Shown: positions 41,701 to 53,521 of the stretch, in pieces
How the letters are laid out: each line of letters starts with the position of its first letter
Numbering within the stretch: the stretch's first letter is position 1
Source of the DNA: Nomia melanderi
Lineage: Eukaryota > Arthropoda > Insecta > Hymenoptera > Halictidae
Direction: 5' to 3'
Assembly: GCF_051020985.1 (NCBI RefSeq)
Contig: NC_135010.1
Location: forward strand, 15,683,167-15,747,166
Length of the DNA stretch: 64,000 nucleotides
The notes under the pieces: model-generated
The model's database searches: none
What the model saw: the letters and a program-made list of their open reading frames with translations, nothing else
What the model was told of the DNA's origin: nothing
Program-made: the position numbers and the translations under genes

Positions 41701-44700
41701 TGCTTCTGCCCAACACTGACGCATAATGTTTATCGCTTCCGGCGGTGCGGCCCCTTTACTCACGGACGGTCTGATTAATGGCGGTGGTTTCCTCACTTTC
41801 TCTATGATATCTACAGTGAAATATGAAATTGTTCCTATAATCCGTACCTTAAACGAGATTACCGTGGTCGAGAAACGAACGAGAACTTGACTGCCCCTAC
41901 CTTCCGGGGACAAAGCAAGCATGCAGAACGGTTCTCCGCGAACCACAACTTCTTGCATAATAATCCCGAAACTATAAACATCTCCCGCTTGCGTTCCCTT
42001 CTTCCGCAGATTCGGGTGCCTCAGCAATTCAGGTGCCGTCCACAACAGATCTAAGGAAGATGATCAAGATACGGAAGATCACCGTCCGGATCCGGATCAA
42101 TAGAATTCTATATATATATATATATTTGGCATACCTCGAGCCGTTTTCGGCGGGCATACGATGTTCTGAGCTTCGTAGAATGCGGGTAGTCCGTAATCGG
42201 TTACCTTCAGAACCCAACGAGCATCGATCACGCAGTTACGCGAAGTGAGATAACCGTGTACTCGTACCGGTGTGCCATGCAGATACCTCATACCCTTCAC
42301 AGTAGAAAACCACGAGAAAATCGACCACCAACTATTTAATATTCACACCGAACCAACACCAAACACCGACGATTTATTCAATTTCCATATACTGGCAACA
42401 CTCGTGCTACTTACTCGGACAAGGTCGGTCAGCAAGGACAGTCTGAACGACCAGTCGAGTTTGATTTCGTCTTGTACCAAGACATCTTCCAGGGACCCTC
42501 TCGAACAGTACTCGTAAACGAGGCAAGGCCTCGTAGGTTCGTTTAGACATCCGATCAGTGGATTCAAATTTTCGTGGCGTAATCCGTGCACCTGTGCATG
42601 ATCGTAAGGTATCGTAAGCATAACATCTTTATTATTTTTACATCTTTAATGTCGTTTCGAAAAAGTGTTCCCTTACCACGACCAGAACGTCCATGGCCTT
42701 ATTCTTCAGCTCGAACGTACCCTGTGTCGGTAATTCTTTCAACTGCACCAAGTCACCCTAACGAACAGCAAAATAGCAAACTTGAGTGATCGGCGCATGT
42801 GTCGTGTGTCCGTTGCTTCTCGCAGAGGGAATTCTCCACGGATCGTATAGCGTCACGTTTCTCATCTTTGGCCAGCTCGAAAACGGTACACCACGGCAAC
42901 CACGCATCTGTTACATTCATTCGCGAGTACAGTGATTACTGGGTATACTAACGTTGTACTGAGCGCGTAGAACTTTGAAGAAACCGTGTCGCGTCAAATT
43001 CCCCGTGCTCGCTCGTAGATACGGTCTTAAAGATGACACGCTGCCCAGTTGAAGAAGATCCGGCTTCTCCACTTCGGGACCACCAAACTCTTGCAATTGT
43101 TGCAACCAACAGGTCAACATTGTCTCGATACCCTCGTCCACCTGCGATATGTCGCGTCACTTTGAATTCTCCTCTCTACGTTTCTACAGACACATGCACT
43201 CGTGTAGATCCGTATTCGTGTCCGAAGGGATCTCTCGCCGGAGGCTGCAAAGGAACTCTGCCGATTCTTTTAGCTTATTTTCGCTACCTCTAGCGAGAGG
43301 ATCACCTTGTAGACGGAAATTCAACTCACCCTTCTGAGATCTACTCGAGGTACTTGTGGGAAAACGAAATCCGACGTGGTCAATATGATCTTGTATTGAC
43401 CTTTCGACATTCTCTTCTTAAGCAATTTTCTTCTGTATCGAAGGGAAAATATGTTGACCGGTTAAACAGACAGTTTACACGCTAAACAAACAGTCGAACG
43501 CACTTGGACAGGTATTTGGCGCAGTTATAAAAGTCGGGAAAACTTTTCGCAAACGAACGCGAACCCACTCGAATTTTAGTCTGCGATTGCATCCCGTAGG
43601 TTATTCATTGTTGGTAGACTCAACCGTCGTGAGCAGTGTGGCACTCTTCGGACAATATAAATACGCGTATCGTTGCACGTGTAGCGGCAAGGAAATGTTC
43701 AACTTGCTCGATCAGCCGTCCCGGCCTCCACGAGTGGGTCCGCGTTATTTTTTCCCGCGCGTATATCTTTATCTCGCGAGACTAGGTGCACCAGGGGAAC
43801 AAAAATAAATGGATCCCTCACCTGATTAGAACGGCAGTCAATATCGCGAATGCCGTCAATAGTAACGAACCCAGAATGATGGTTACGACACGCGCGATCC
43901 GAAACGCTGTTTCATTCGAAAAGTTCTCTGAAAGAAAGATGAACGTTCGAAACGATTATTTTCTCCAGTCGAAAGTAGAATTTTTCATTCGAAACGATAG
44001 AATGAATGGGCCGAATAAAGCAGACTACAAGGTTTTTCTTTACTTTTCACCTGCACAATCGATACCGAGTTCCGCGTCGATTGACATGTCGCATTTCGAA
44101 AGATCAACGTCGTTCGCGTCGTAGAACGCTGAAGCGTTCGTGGACAATTTCCGAACAAAGTGTTTTCTTTGTTGTTCCACGCTGATCATTATAGGTTTCC
44201 AAGCATCGGTTCGCCAATCCAATAATACGTATGCGTACATTTTGTTGTTGAATGCGTTTATAGTAGAGTTATCGTACATCAGTACGGTGAAAGTTTCGTT
44301 CAAGTGGTCGAACAACGAAGGCACCGTGTATTTTTCGGTACCGTCGTACACCTTCTCCACATCGTATCTGCGAGGGACGAATGGAAATGTTTCAGTGTTT
44401 CCCGTGTCTAACAACGAGCTCGCGTATTTTCAATAAATTGACAAAATATGCTTACCTGTGGTCATGAGGCGTTATTATTAAAAGTTTCTCCAAGAATTCT
44501 GAACTTAGATTCTTCGGTGGTAAATATCGGCTCTTGCCTCTTTTCCCTTTCAATTCTTCTTCTTCCTCTTCCTCTTCCTCTTCCTCTTCCTCTTCTCCGT
44601 GTTCTCTTTCTCCTCCTTCTTCTTCTTCCACGTTACTCTTTCCTTCCGCTCTCGCTAGTCTCATATAAGCATCGAATTCGCTCATCAGTGAATCATTGGA

Positions 44701-45964
44701 AGACGTTAAATTCTCAAAGGAAATCGATAGCGTTGTATTTAAACGGGAAATCGATGAATTCGCGACCGGTAGAAACAAGTCGTCATCTTTCGTGTGAACG
44801 ATCACGGTGGTGGAGGTCCACGCGGCACTCGACGGTTTTCGAGCATCGTTCAGCTCGGTAAGCACCCTGGTTGTTATTTCGTTATCATCGGACGTGGGTA
44901 GGCATAATAGGGTAACTGTGAACAATCGGATCGAAACTGACAATAATTCTGAGGTATTCAGGGAAGCGAGATGAAATAAAACATGCTTAGGCGAGAGAAT
45001 TACCCACCCCTGCGAGAAATTTCGTGCGTCGGGCGAAGCAGTTTTCGAATCTCCTCGAGAGAAGCATGGTACGGTAATATCACGCGATATCGCAATACAG
45101 CTCCGATATTTCGAAGAGCATCCAACAACGCTCTGTCCAGACTCGACCATGGTTCACGATCTATAATATAACGATTAAGTGTCTCGAGACGACGTTCAAG
45201 CCGAATAGAATCTGTACGAGGAATCCATTTTACCGGTTCCTATCATAGACACCGCTTTCCATTGCAAATTCATCAGAATTTCCGCCAGAGCCTTTGCTAT
45301 CGCGGGCAACGAAGGCGATAGTCTAACGATCGACGAAAATTCTCTATCGTCCGAGTCATCTTTCTGAAAGCAACAGTATTAAATACCAGCGATAACGACA
45401 GCGATCTGAAACCCTTTGAAACCTCGGAAGGATATGAAACTGTTTCTCACCAAAGGACAGGTCCAAGTAAACAGGGATACGTTCCAAAATCGTGTCAATT
45501 TCGCTGTGATCTCGCACATTGGAGTATCAAGCGCTGCTACCAGGACTTTTGTTCTTCTCTCGCCAAGTATGCGCAGCAACGTGTCGAGACCTCGCGTCTT
45601 TCTTTCGCACGACACTGACAGTGGCAAAGAGAAAGGAGTTGGCCAATTATCGACTCTTCGACTAGCAGAATAGCACCGTTTCATCGAAATACTTACAAGA
45701 CGTGGGTATCACAGTGATTGGTACATCCAAGTTAAATCGGTCCAAGTATTCTTGAATGTCCGACGCGTTGGTTTCGCCGTTACAATTTTCCCGTAGAAAC
45801 ACCGTCACTTCCGATTCTGTTTGTTCGTAGATGTTCTCGTCGTCGATTAGATTCGACGCGTAGGAAACGCACGGTGCCGGATCGGTGCTCGATAAAATGA
45901 CACAGCTGGAAAGGATCACGATCGGGATCCACGACCAGAACCGGTGATAAGAGTTCCCGGCCAT
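38583..45964 (-). CDS. Receptor-type (membrane) guanylate cyclase
   Basis: Twenty-one minus-strand exons: 45964..45697, 45614..45451, 45363..45234, 45160..45008, 44915..44456, 44367..44051, 43927..43822, 43432..43330, 43141..42953, 42907..42782, 42757..42677, 42591..42415, 42294..42135, 42050..41901, 41810..41639, 41556..41416, 41306..41114, 40996..40825, 40675..40405, 39752..38977 and 38884..38583. They total 4,611 nt, 1,536 residues. Order: signal peptide, ANF-receptor-like ectodomain ([17 protein letters not shown]), one transmembrane helix (about 507-533), and a kinase-homology domain to about 919. That domain has a pseudokinase loop [20 protein letters not shown] coiled linker, cyclase domain (about 966-1178) and long Ser/Thr/Gln-rich tail follow. 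Catalytic signatures look intact: [38 protein letters not shown]. It should make cGMP at the plasma membrane. The Gyc32E or Gyc76C class is likely, but I cannot say which. Glu-rich, Thr-Glu and Gln tracts are microsatellite-derived. Confidence 0.92.
38746..38809 (-). repeat. CAG repeat encoding polyglutamine in cyclase tail
   Basis: On the minus strand a run of CAG/CAA codons encodes about 20 glutamines in the last exon of the guanylate cyclase. It lies in the cytoplasmic tail, far from the catalytic domain. Confidence 0.9.
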
Positions 45965-48916
45965 GGGCCTGTGGCGACCCTATCTTCCACGCGATGTCTA
46001 ACTCGTTCGGTAGCTCGGTTTCTTCGGTGGTCGGCTTATTGACCCGTATCTATTCGATTTTGTGTTTCCTTGCTTGCAGTATACCTACCATACAGAATAA
46101 AAAATAGTACGCGATTGTGCATTATTTTGCTTTTCTTATTTTCTTATTTGTTACTTTTACGTTACTTTCTTTTCATTTCCTCTAATTTGCTTTCGTTAAC
46201 TTTACTTTGGTTTACTTTACTTTAACATTCACGCATCGAAACGAACACGAACCTGTAACCAAGTATTTCTCGCTAGGTTTAAACGAATGGCACAATTTTC
46301 TGATTTAACAATTAATGGAACAATTTTCTTGACGCGTCGTAGGGGAGATTTTATTTATGGCAAATTCCTGTAGTACGCGCGGAAGTATGGAACGGTGAAT
46401 GATCAAGAGTGGTAGGAATTAGAGCGTGTACAATCTTTTCGTACAGAAAAAAAAGTATCGTACAGTTTCATCACGGTAGACTAAAGCGCCGTAAACATTT
46501 TCCACTACATTTGCTATTCACTGGTATTAAAAATACTTTATAATGTTTTCGAAGAATTTTCCGCAATTCATGGAACAAATAGGATTTTTGGTGTTACAAG
46601 CTGTGCTGCTTGGAAAGTATTTGTCACGTTCTACAGATTAATATGTCTCTTTTTTCTTTATTCAATGAACGCTTCACGTCGGTCTCGGTCGATTTCTTTT
46701 CTTTTCTTTTCTTTTCTTCTTCCAGGCCTCTCGTGTAACCAATTGAAACTGCTTATAGAACATGCCAGTTTGAAATAGTCGAATAACCTTGGTAATTTAC
46801 CACTAGACCTTGAAAGATTCGAAAGTGTCGATCACTCTTGACGCGCGTTATCGTTAGTGTGCATGAATTTCTTTGTATCGCGGCCGCTGAGAAATTTGAA
46901 AATCACTGTTTATCCTTCTCTTAATCGTTAGAATGCGTTACGCGAGTGAATTAAGCGAAATGGACAAGTCTTTTCTTCTTTTTTTTCTCTCTGTTTCTTT
47001 TGGAGGTGAACAAAGACGATTGAAAAAGTTCATTGCAATGGTAATGGCGATGGTAATGTACGTGCACGAGCACATGCATGCTAGCTGTTAGATGGCACAA
47101 GAAACAACACGGGAACGAGTAAAGGGAAAAGTGAAAGAAACGTTTGGATCCTCCGATCTTACCGTTTTTCTGCTCGCGAGGAACCACTGCGAAACAGTTG
47201 TTGTCTCTTTTTCTGTTTGCGTGTACAGCAAAAAGGATTATATGATTTTGAAGAAATTTTTGAAACACGCATATCGCGAACGACTGACAACAAATGTTTT
47301 AGTTTGTGTTTTCACTGATTCCCAGAATGCACCGTTTTTAGCGTAAATGAAGTAAAGCACGCCTGTAATAAAGAGGAGTCGCTAAAGACTGAAATGAACG
47401 GAAAATTGCAAACGTTCATGGACGGACCGAACGCCTCGGCGTCCGATATCGAACTGGCTCGCCTGTTTTCCATTACACATGCTCGGTAGCTGGCGTTATC
47501 ACGGGGGTGGTTGGCCCGGGATCTGGACGACCAGGCAGCATGCAGTCCAGACCTTGCTCAGTACCGTTTCGGCTTTTATTTGCGAATCATTGTCTTTCTT
47601 CCTTCTCTTTTTCTCCCGTTTATTCCATCCTATTCTATCGTTTCGACATTATTCCAGAGCACCACCGATTTCATAGAGATTCAGGAGGGAAGTCGCCTGC
47701 ACTGGAATAACATTGTAATACCGAGAAGGATATCGCAAGGGTCGACGGTAATGATTTTGGATGCTGCGAAATGCTGGTAATATTTGTTCGTTATCATCGG
47801 ACATTTGTTCCGACAACGATTGCATCGCGAAAAATTTAGACTTGTCGGGGACTGGATTCATGAATTTCTGCTAGTAATTTCAAAATGTTGCAACACTTTT
47901 GTCATCGTATTCGCACCCGTGTACGTGGGGTGCATACGCCCCACCCTGCCTGAACCGAGAGTAACTAAAAATGAACTCGACTGCTAGCTTTCTCATAATC
48001 TTTCTCTTTTTTCTTCTTTTTATACAGTCGCTCGAATACTATATACAAGTTCCCCCACTACCTGCTACCTGCTCAGTTCTATGTAACATTCGACGCAAAT
48101 AGGCAAAAGTAGATACGAAGAGGGTACCTTTTCGCGAGGGGAGTGTCGCTAGAGTGCCCATGACCACCGATTTAGCCACCCTTGCGTTTCGATATCTACG
48201 TATTTTTCACTTTACTGCTATTTCAGAACAGTAGACAGGAAGAAAAGAAATACAATCAGTGTGTTTTATCGCAAAGTGTGCAAGGGCGATAGGCAGTCGG
48301 TATCTCTGGAACGTCGACAAGTTGCCGACGATCGTGCAGGTTCTGTTGATTCGTTACCGCCGCAACTGTTTTCTTTCATCAGCTTGAAACTATTAAATAT
48401 CCCACGGTGGACGATCGATGTCTTCTTTCGCACTTACTTATTTATTAATTATTCTTCGGGACGATGTTCCAAGCAACCAGGAATTTCTTTTCTTCACCGG
48501 TGCTAATAAATCAATCAATTTGTCCCTTAGTAGGCATAATTGGTGACTGTCTGCGAGTGAAGAAATTAGAAAGTGCCGATGGCAACATTCTAGAAGCGGT
48601 ATGAATTCCATTTGACTTGAGAGTAATGAGTTAGTAGCGATTTTTGGATGTGTCCATTGTGTTCCATGAGAAAGTAACGAATAAGATAAGTATGAATATT
48701 CACTTGATAGTGATTTTTAGTCTGTTCTCGTGTCTATCTGCAATTCTCAATAGAGCTATCATTATCTTTGTTCCATAAGGTCTAATTTGAGCAGTCCTAC
48801 GCCAAAATCGGCCCACGGAAAGCTCTAGAAAAGTGAATTCAATTATAAGAATATATTAATCAATGTGCAAAGACGGTCGCAGCTCGGCAGGGGCAAAATT
48901 TGAGCGAGCGACACTA
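45965..48916. other. Promoter side of guanylate cyclase and gene-free subtelomeric sequence
   Basis: About 2.9 kb with no supported gene. The left part should contain the cyclase promoter and 5' UTR. Scattered exon-like pieces occur, such as an open segment at about 48,530-48,600 between a TTAG and a GTATGA. Neither it nor a GVVGPGSG-like reading near 47,490 can be extended into a gene. TTTTC pentamers occur at about 46,696-46,720. Confidence 0.5.
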
Positions 48917-49114
48917 GCGCCATCTAGCGGGCGGGTGTTACCGAAGCTCTTCCCTATACCCGCAATGTGTAAGACAAGGAAGGAGACAGTGTGCGACAAG
49001 GACAGACAATACATTTCACAAGACACCTCCTTGAAAAAGCATCTCATCGATTCCTGGTACGTACGCGCGAAGCATCAGGGCTAAGGAGGTATTCGAAAGT
49101 GCGCCATCTAGCGC
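48917..49114 (+). repeat. Conserved module copy 1 bounded by CGCCATCTAGCG motifs
   Basis: Starts GCGCCATCTAGCGG (48917-48930) and ends GCGCCATCTAGCGC (49101-49114); starts are 184 bp apart. The interior carries the conserved core with an ACCTCCTT / AAGGAGGT inverted repeat. Confidence 0.75.
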
Positions 49115-49472
49115 CAACAGCTACAAACTAAACGCGACATATCAATGGAGAAGAAATGTACGTAATCAGCAGTTAATTGATTATCAACTGTACTACTACA
49201 AATAAATTGTTAAAGTTTGCAATTTAAAATTGTAGAATGAACCTTCCCCTTCCTGTTTCGCAGCGGAAGAGGTTTTGTGTCGCGTTAATTATTTCTTAAT
49301 GATTACCCGAGACGATGTCAGAAGGTAACGTAGAATATCCTGATAGATGAAGAGTTAACAATCAATTTCTTCACTTAATAGGGGCAAATTGTGAACACAT
49401 TCGAGTAACAATTAATAATTTATTATCGATTACCTGGTGGGTTCGCTGCGTCGATAGGAATGTCGATAGGAG

Positions 49473-49670
49473 GCGCCATCTAGCGGCTGAGAATTGTCGA
49501 AGCTTCTCCCTATACCCGTAATGTGCAAGACAAGGGCAGACATACTGCGCGACAAGGACAGAAATTCACTCTCCGGTGATACCTCCTTGAAAAAGCATCT
49601 CATCGGTTCCTGGTACGTACGCGCGAAGCATCAGGACCTAGGAGGTATCCGAGAGTGCGGCATCTAGCGG
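49473..49670 (+). repeat. Conserved module copy 2 bounded by CGCCATCTAGCG motifs
   Basis: Starts GCGCCATCTAGCGG (49473-49486) and ends GCGGCATCTAGCGG (49657-49670), again 184 bp apart. The inverted repeat is perfect over nine bases here: GATACCTCC (49578-49586) and GGAGGTATC (49641-49649). Confidence 0.75.
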
Positions 49671-50492
49671 CGACAGTTAAGTACTAAAGGAGACATATCG
49701 ATACAGCAGAAAACTACGAAATCAGCTGCTAATTCATTATCAACAAAACTATTACGAATAAATTGTTCACCTTCGCAATTTGAGATTCTAGAATGGATCT
49801 TCCCCTACTTTCTCATGCAAACACCGGTGGAATTTTGCATCGCGTTAATTATTTATTAATCATATCCCGAAACGCTGTCAGAAGATAAAGTATAATTTTT
49901 TATGTTGGCCCAGCAAAGAATTAAGTTCTTCACATAATAGGCTTTTATTGTCCACATTCGAGTAGTAGTTACTAACTAATTAGCGATTATCCAGTGAGTT
50001 TTCTGCGTCGGTAAGAATGTTGATTGGTTATGCCGTCTTGCGATCGGGAAAGGGTACTAATTGCTCATAAGATTCAGCCTTCTCCCGATAGATGGCGCCA
50101 CACGTTCACACGGGATTCAGTGCACCTTTCCGAAAATCGCTAATAACTTATTAATTACTGTTCGAATCCGGTTCAAACTGCTACTGAGTATTCCTGAGGG
50201 TCTACCGTAATTTCTGCGACCATAAATATTGACACGTTATGCCTACTAAGTGAAGAACGTAATTAATTTCCGAGAAGATGTCAGATGATAACGTAGATAT
50301 TGTGACTGGGGCCCAGTATACAATTAAGTTGTTGACTTAATAGGTACAAATTGTCAACATTTGTGATCGTAGATATTACGGTAAACCTTTGAGAATATTT
50401 CGTAAAATATTGAACCAGATTGGAGTAGTAATTGGTAAGTTATGAACGGTCATCTAGTGGGTTCTCTGCGTGTATGGGAATAACGATTGGTA

Positions 50493-50691
50493 GCGCCATC
50501 TAGTAGCCGTGAATTTTCGAAGCTTTTCCCTTATACCTGTAATGTGTAAGACAAGGATAGTCATACCGTGCGACAAGGACAAACAATAACTGTCACGAGA
50601 CACCTCCTTGAAAAAGCATCTCATCGATTCCTGGTACGTACGCGCGAAGCATCAGGACTAAGGAGGTATCCGAAAGTCCGCCATCTAACGG
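50493..50691 (+). repeat. Conserved module copy 3 bounded by CGCCATCTAGCG motifs
   Basis: Starts GCGCCATCTAGTAG (50493-50506) and ends CCGCCATCTAACGG (50678-50691), 185 bp apart. The inner core is nearly identical to copies 1 and 2, although the boundary motifs have drifted. Confidence 0.7.
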
Positions 50692-51207
50692 CAACAGTTG
50701 AGAACAAAAAGAGTTATATCGATAGAGAAGAAACCTACGAAATCAGTCGGTAAGACGTTATCAATAAAACTATTAGGAATAAATTGTTTACCTTTGTAAT
50801 TTGAGATTCTGGAATGGACATTCCCCTAGTTTCTAATGCAAACACTGATGTAATTTTGTATTCCATTAATTATTTCTTAATTATATCCCGCGAAGACGTC
50901 AGAAGGTAAAGTAGAATGATTTACAGGGACCCAGCAAAGAATGAAGTTGTTGACATAATACGCTTAAATTGTTAACATTTATGATTGTAGCATTTAGAGT
51001 AAACTGTCCAGAATAATGAGTAAGATTGTGAAGAACATGCGAATAGTAATGAATAACCAATTAGCGATTATCCTGTGAGTTTGGTGCGTCGGTAAGAATG
51101 TTGATTGGTGTTGGCATCTATCGACCGATACTTGGAAGTAATTGTGCATAAGTTTGGGCGTTCTCCCGATAGATGGCGCCACACATTGTGACGGAATTGA
51201 GTGCACC

Positions 51208-51309
51208 TTTCCGAAAATGGCTAATAACTTGTGAATTCCTGCTGGAATGTTGTTGAAATTTCCGAAAATGGCTAATAACTTGTGAATTCCTGCTGGAATG
51301 TTGTTGAAA
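51208..51309. repeat. 51-bp perfect tandem duplication
   Basis: A segment beginning TTTCCGAAAATGGCTAATAA and ending GTTGTTGAAA occurs twice head to tail, starting at 51208 and 51259. The two copies appear identical, so the duplication is recent relative to the drifted ~1-kb units around it. Confidence 0.92.
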
Positions 51310-51420
51310 CTGCCACAGAATATTCCCTCGTGTGTACCCTAATTTCTGCGATGATGAATATTTATTGTATTATTGTATTATTGTATAGTTGTACGATTTG
51401 AAAGAATAAAAGGAATTTTA

Positions 51421-51984
51421 CTTTTACCAAGTCACGTATTGTTGGATCTTTACGGCAGGGGGGGATATTTTCGTATTCCTGGCTTTTCATCTTTGCTGAA
51501 TTCCAGGAATGTAATAATCGTTTGTCCTGTGCGACCTTTATGAGGGATGCTTGGATACCGTGGGTGTTTGGGATAATGCTTGGTAATCGGATTAGAGCAG
51601 ATGTAAGTGACCTCGCGAAAATTGGTTGGATGTTTGCAGTAGATGAATAACCGCAGGTAAGAAAGGCTCTTTCGGGGTAGCTATTATTCGCGGAAATGAC
51701 TTATTATCAGCGATAAACTGATTCAGAATTTCAAACTCTCCTCTCTCTCCTTTGTGGTCATGAAGATGTTTGGCGGTGTTGTCGGAGTTGTGGATATTGT
51801 GCGTTTTGTGGATTGATTCGGTTTTGTGGAATAGTGTATAAGTTTGTAGTGTATAAAGGTGTTTTGACTGTGATGGCATTACGAGAGGTGCAGGTGAAGC
51901 AATGTTTGGAAGATGCGAGATGTGTGAAAAAGAGAGAAAAGGGTATTTGAGGGAAAAGAGAATGGAAAGAATCCGAAAATGAAA
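51421..51984. other. Unassigned subtelomeric sequence
   Basis: About 560 bp with a GGGGGGG run near 51,462-51,468 and no recognised gene or repeat family. Confidence 0.4.
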
Positions 51985-52345
51985 AAAAGTGGAAAAAATG
52001 TGAAAAATGTGAAAAATGTGAAAAATGTGAAAAATGTGAAAAATGTGAAAAATGTGAAAAATGTGAAAAATGTAAAAAATGGGGGAAAAAATGTAAAAGA
52101 ATGTAAAAAAATGTAAAAAAATGTAAAAAAATGTAAAGAATGTTAAAAAAAATGTTAAAAAAAGGAAAGAAAAAATATAAAAAAATGGAAAAAAATATTA
52201 AAAAATGTAAAAAAATGGTAAAAAATGTAAAAAAATGGTAAAAAATGGAAAAAAAGGGAAGAAGTGGAAAAAAAATGGGAAAATATGGGAAAAAATGAGA
52301 GAAAAAGAGAAAGAAAAAAATGTTTGTGGGGGTAAAGGGAGAGAA
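51985..52345. repeat. A-rich degenerate repeat (GTGAAAAAT and relatives)
   Basis: Begins as nine-base GTGAAAAAT copies (about 51,998-52,070). It then decays into TGTAAAAAA, TGGTAAAAA and GGGAAAAAA variants. The plus strand is almost devoid of C. Confidence 0.85.
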
Positions 52346-52484
52346 AAAAAAAGGAAGGCTTAAGTATCCAGTTTGTTGCGGAGTTTTCGTAAGTAAATGA
52401 ATTCAGATGTGTCTGACAGTGGGACTCGTGTAAGTGATTCAGAGAAGATCAAGAGAAGCAAGCTCAGATAGATTTACCGACTGA

Positions 52485-52485
52485 C

Positions 52486-52523
<38 letters not shown>

Positions 52524-52525
52524 AC

Positions 52526-52564
<39 letters not shown>
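52485..52564. repeat. CTGT tetramer array followed by a 36-base poly(T) tract
   Basis: TGTC tetramers run from about 52,485 to 52,522; after AACCAA a pure T run spans 52,529-52,564. On the minus strand this reads as a poly(A) tail followed by GACA repeats. Confidence 0.9.
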
Positions 52565-52567
<3 letters not shown>

Positions 52568-52599
52568 TACCAGCGGCGTGTCTCTTTTATTTTGGGCCA

Positions 52600-52971
52600 T
52601 ATCTCGTATTCTGTAGGGTGGATTTGGATGATGTTTGGAGACATTATAGTGTGAGGTTGGACGCACATTTTGAATATTTCTGGAAGACTGTATCTTTACC
52701 TATTCATGAGATATTCTCATTTGAATGGAAAATGCGGCACCTCTGTATCTCCATTTCTAGTGGATGGATTTTGATGAAATTTGTATCGATTACAGATCTC
52801 GATATTTGAAGGGGAATGTATGGAGTACAAGATTGGGAATCCAATATTTTTGGGAATATTTCTAAAATTGTAATTTTGAATTTTGTCTCCACTTTGGATG
52901 AAATTTGTATATGTTTTAGATGTCTGAAATGGAAGAATTTTTGATTGAACGGATGACGTGTTTTCAATGTC

Positions 52972-53036
<65 letters not shown>

Positions 53037-53345
53037 TGGAAATATTATACATTGAAAGTTTTGAGCGAAAGTGTTTAATCTCGATGAAATTTGGATAAGT
53101 TTTGGACCTCGAAAATGCAATAATTTGGAGTCCATGTATGACCTGTTTGAATGTCATATTTTCATATTTTATGTGTGGAACATTTCAGGGTTATGCTTGA
53201 ATATTTTGGGTGTGAGCAAGGGTCATTTCTGAATGTTTCGAGTATTTTGAAGGTTATGCCTCAATATTTGTGGTGTTTGTAATGGTTATGCCTCCATATT
53301 TGTAGTGTTTCCAAGGGTTATGCTTGAATATATGACCATTATTAT
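52600..53345. repeat. Degenerate subtelomeric repeats around a 61-base poly(T) tract
   Basis: A GATGAAATTTG-like phrase recurs near 52,625, 52,770, 52,896 and 53,078, each followed by a diverged copy of the same text (GATCTCGA, GACCTCGA). A pure T run occupies 52,975-53,035. From about 53,180 to 53,335 four ~40-bp copies of a GGTTATGC...AATATTTG phrase lead up to the telomeric array. Confidence 0.6.
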
Positions 53346-53349
53346 TTGG

Positions 53350-53521
53350 TTAGGTCTTGGTTAGGTCTTGGTTAGGTCTTGGTTAGGTCTTGGTTAGGTC
53401 TTGGTTAGGTCTTGGTTAGGTCTTGGTTAGGTCTTGGTTAGGTCTTGGTTAGGTCTTGGTTAGGTCTTGGTTAGGTCTTGGTTAGGTCTTGGTTAGGTCT
53501 TGGTTAGGTCTTGGTTAGGTC
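53350..53521 (+). repeat. Proximal telomeric array, TTAGGTCTTGG x 15
   Basis: Fifteen complete and apparently identical 11-mers (53350-53514) followed by a partial TTAGGTC. The G-rich strand is the plus strand. The array is cut by the retrotransposon and resumes at 57,025. Confidence 0.95.

Larger units (their letters stand above)
48860..51420. repeat. Subtelomeric array of three diverged ~1-kb repeat units
   Basis: Three successive segments are clearly related by eye (starting near 48,880, 49,441 and 50,461), the last two offset by 1,020 bp. Shared landmarks include TAAGACAAGG, a highly conserved CTCCTTGAAAAAGCATCTCA core, GAATAAATTGTT and GCGTTAATTATT-like blocks. The second and third units also share TCTCCCGATAGATGGCGCC. 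The first unit is shorter and lacks this second half. Many small differences indicate old duplications. No coding potential beyond short chance frames. Confidence 0.8.

Noticed and set aside
47479..47780. Short readings GVVGPGSG and HAVQTLL that recall a family C receptor ligand-binding segment
   Set aside because: They lie in different frames, are very short, and no flanking exon extends the similarity; chance is more likely than a pseudogene fragment.
48530..48600. Exon-like 23-codon segment (TTAG ... GTATGA) reading VGIIGDCLRVKKLESADG
   Set aside because: No family recognised and no compatible neighbouring exon; kept only as a note.
48863..49084. 73-codon open frame in the first subtelomeric module and a similar one at 50,568-50,753
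   Set aside because: The frames are not conserved among the three copies, although the DNA is, so a coding role is unlikely.
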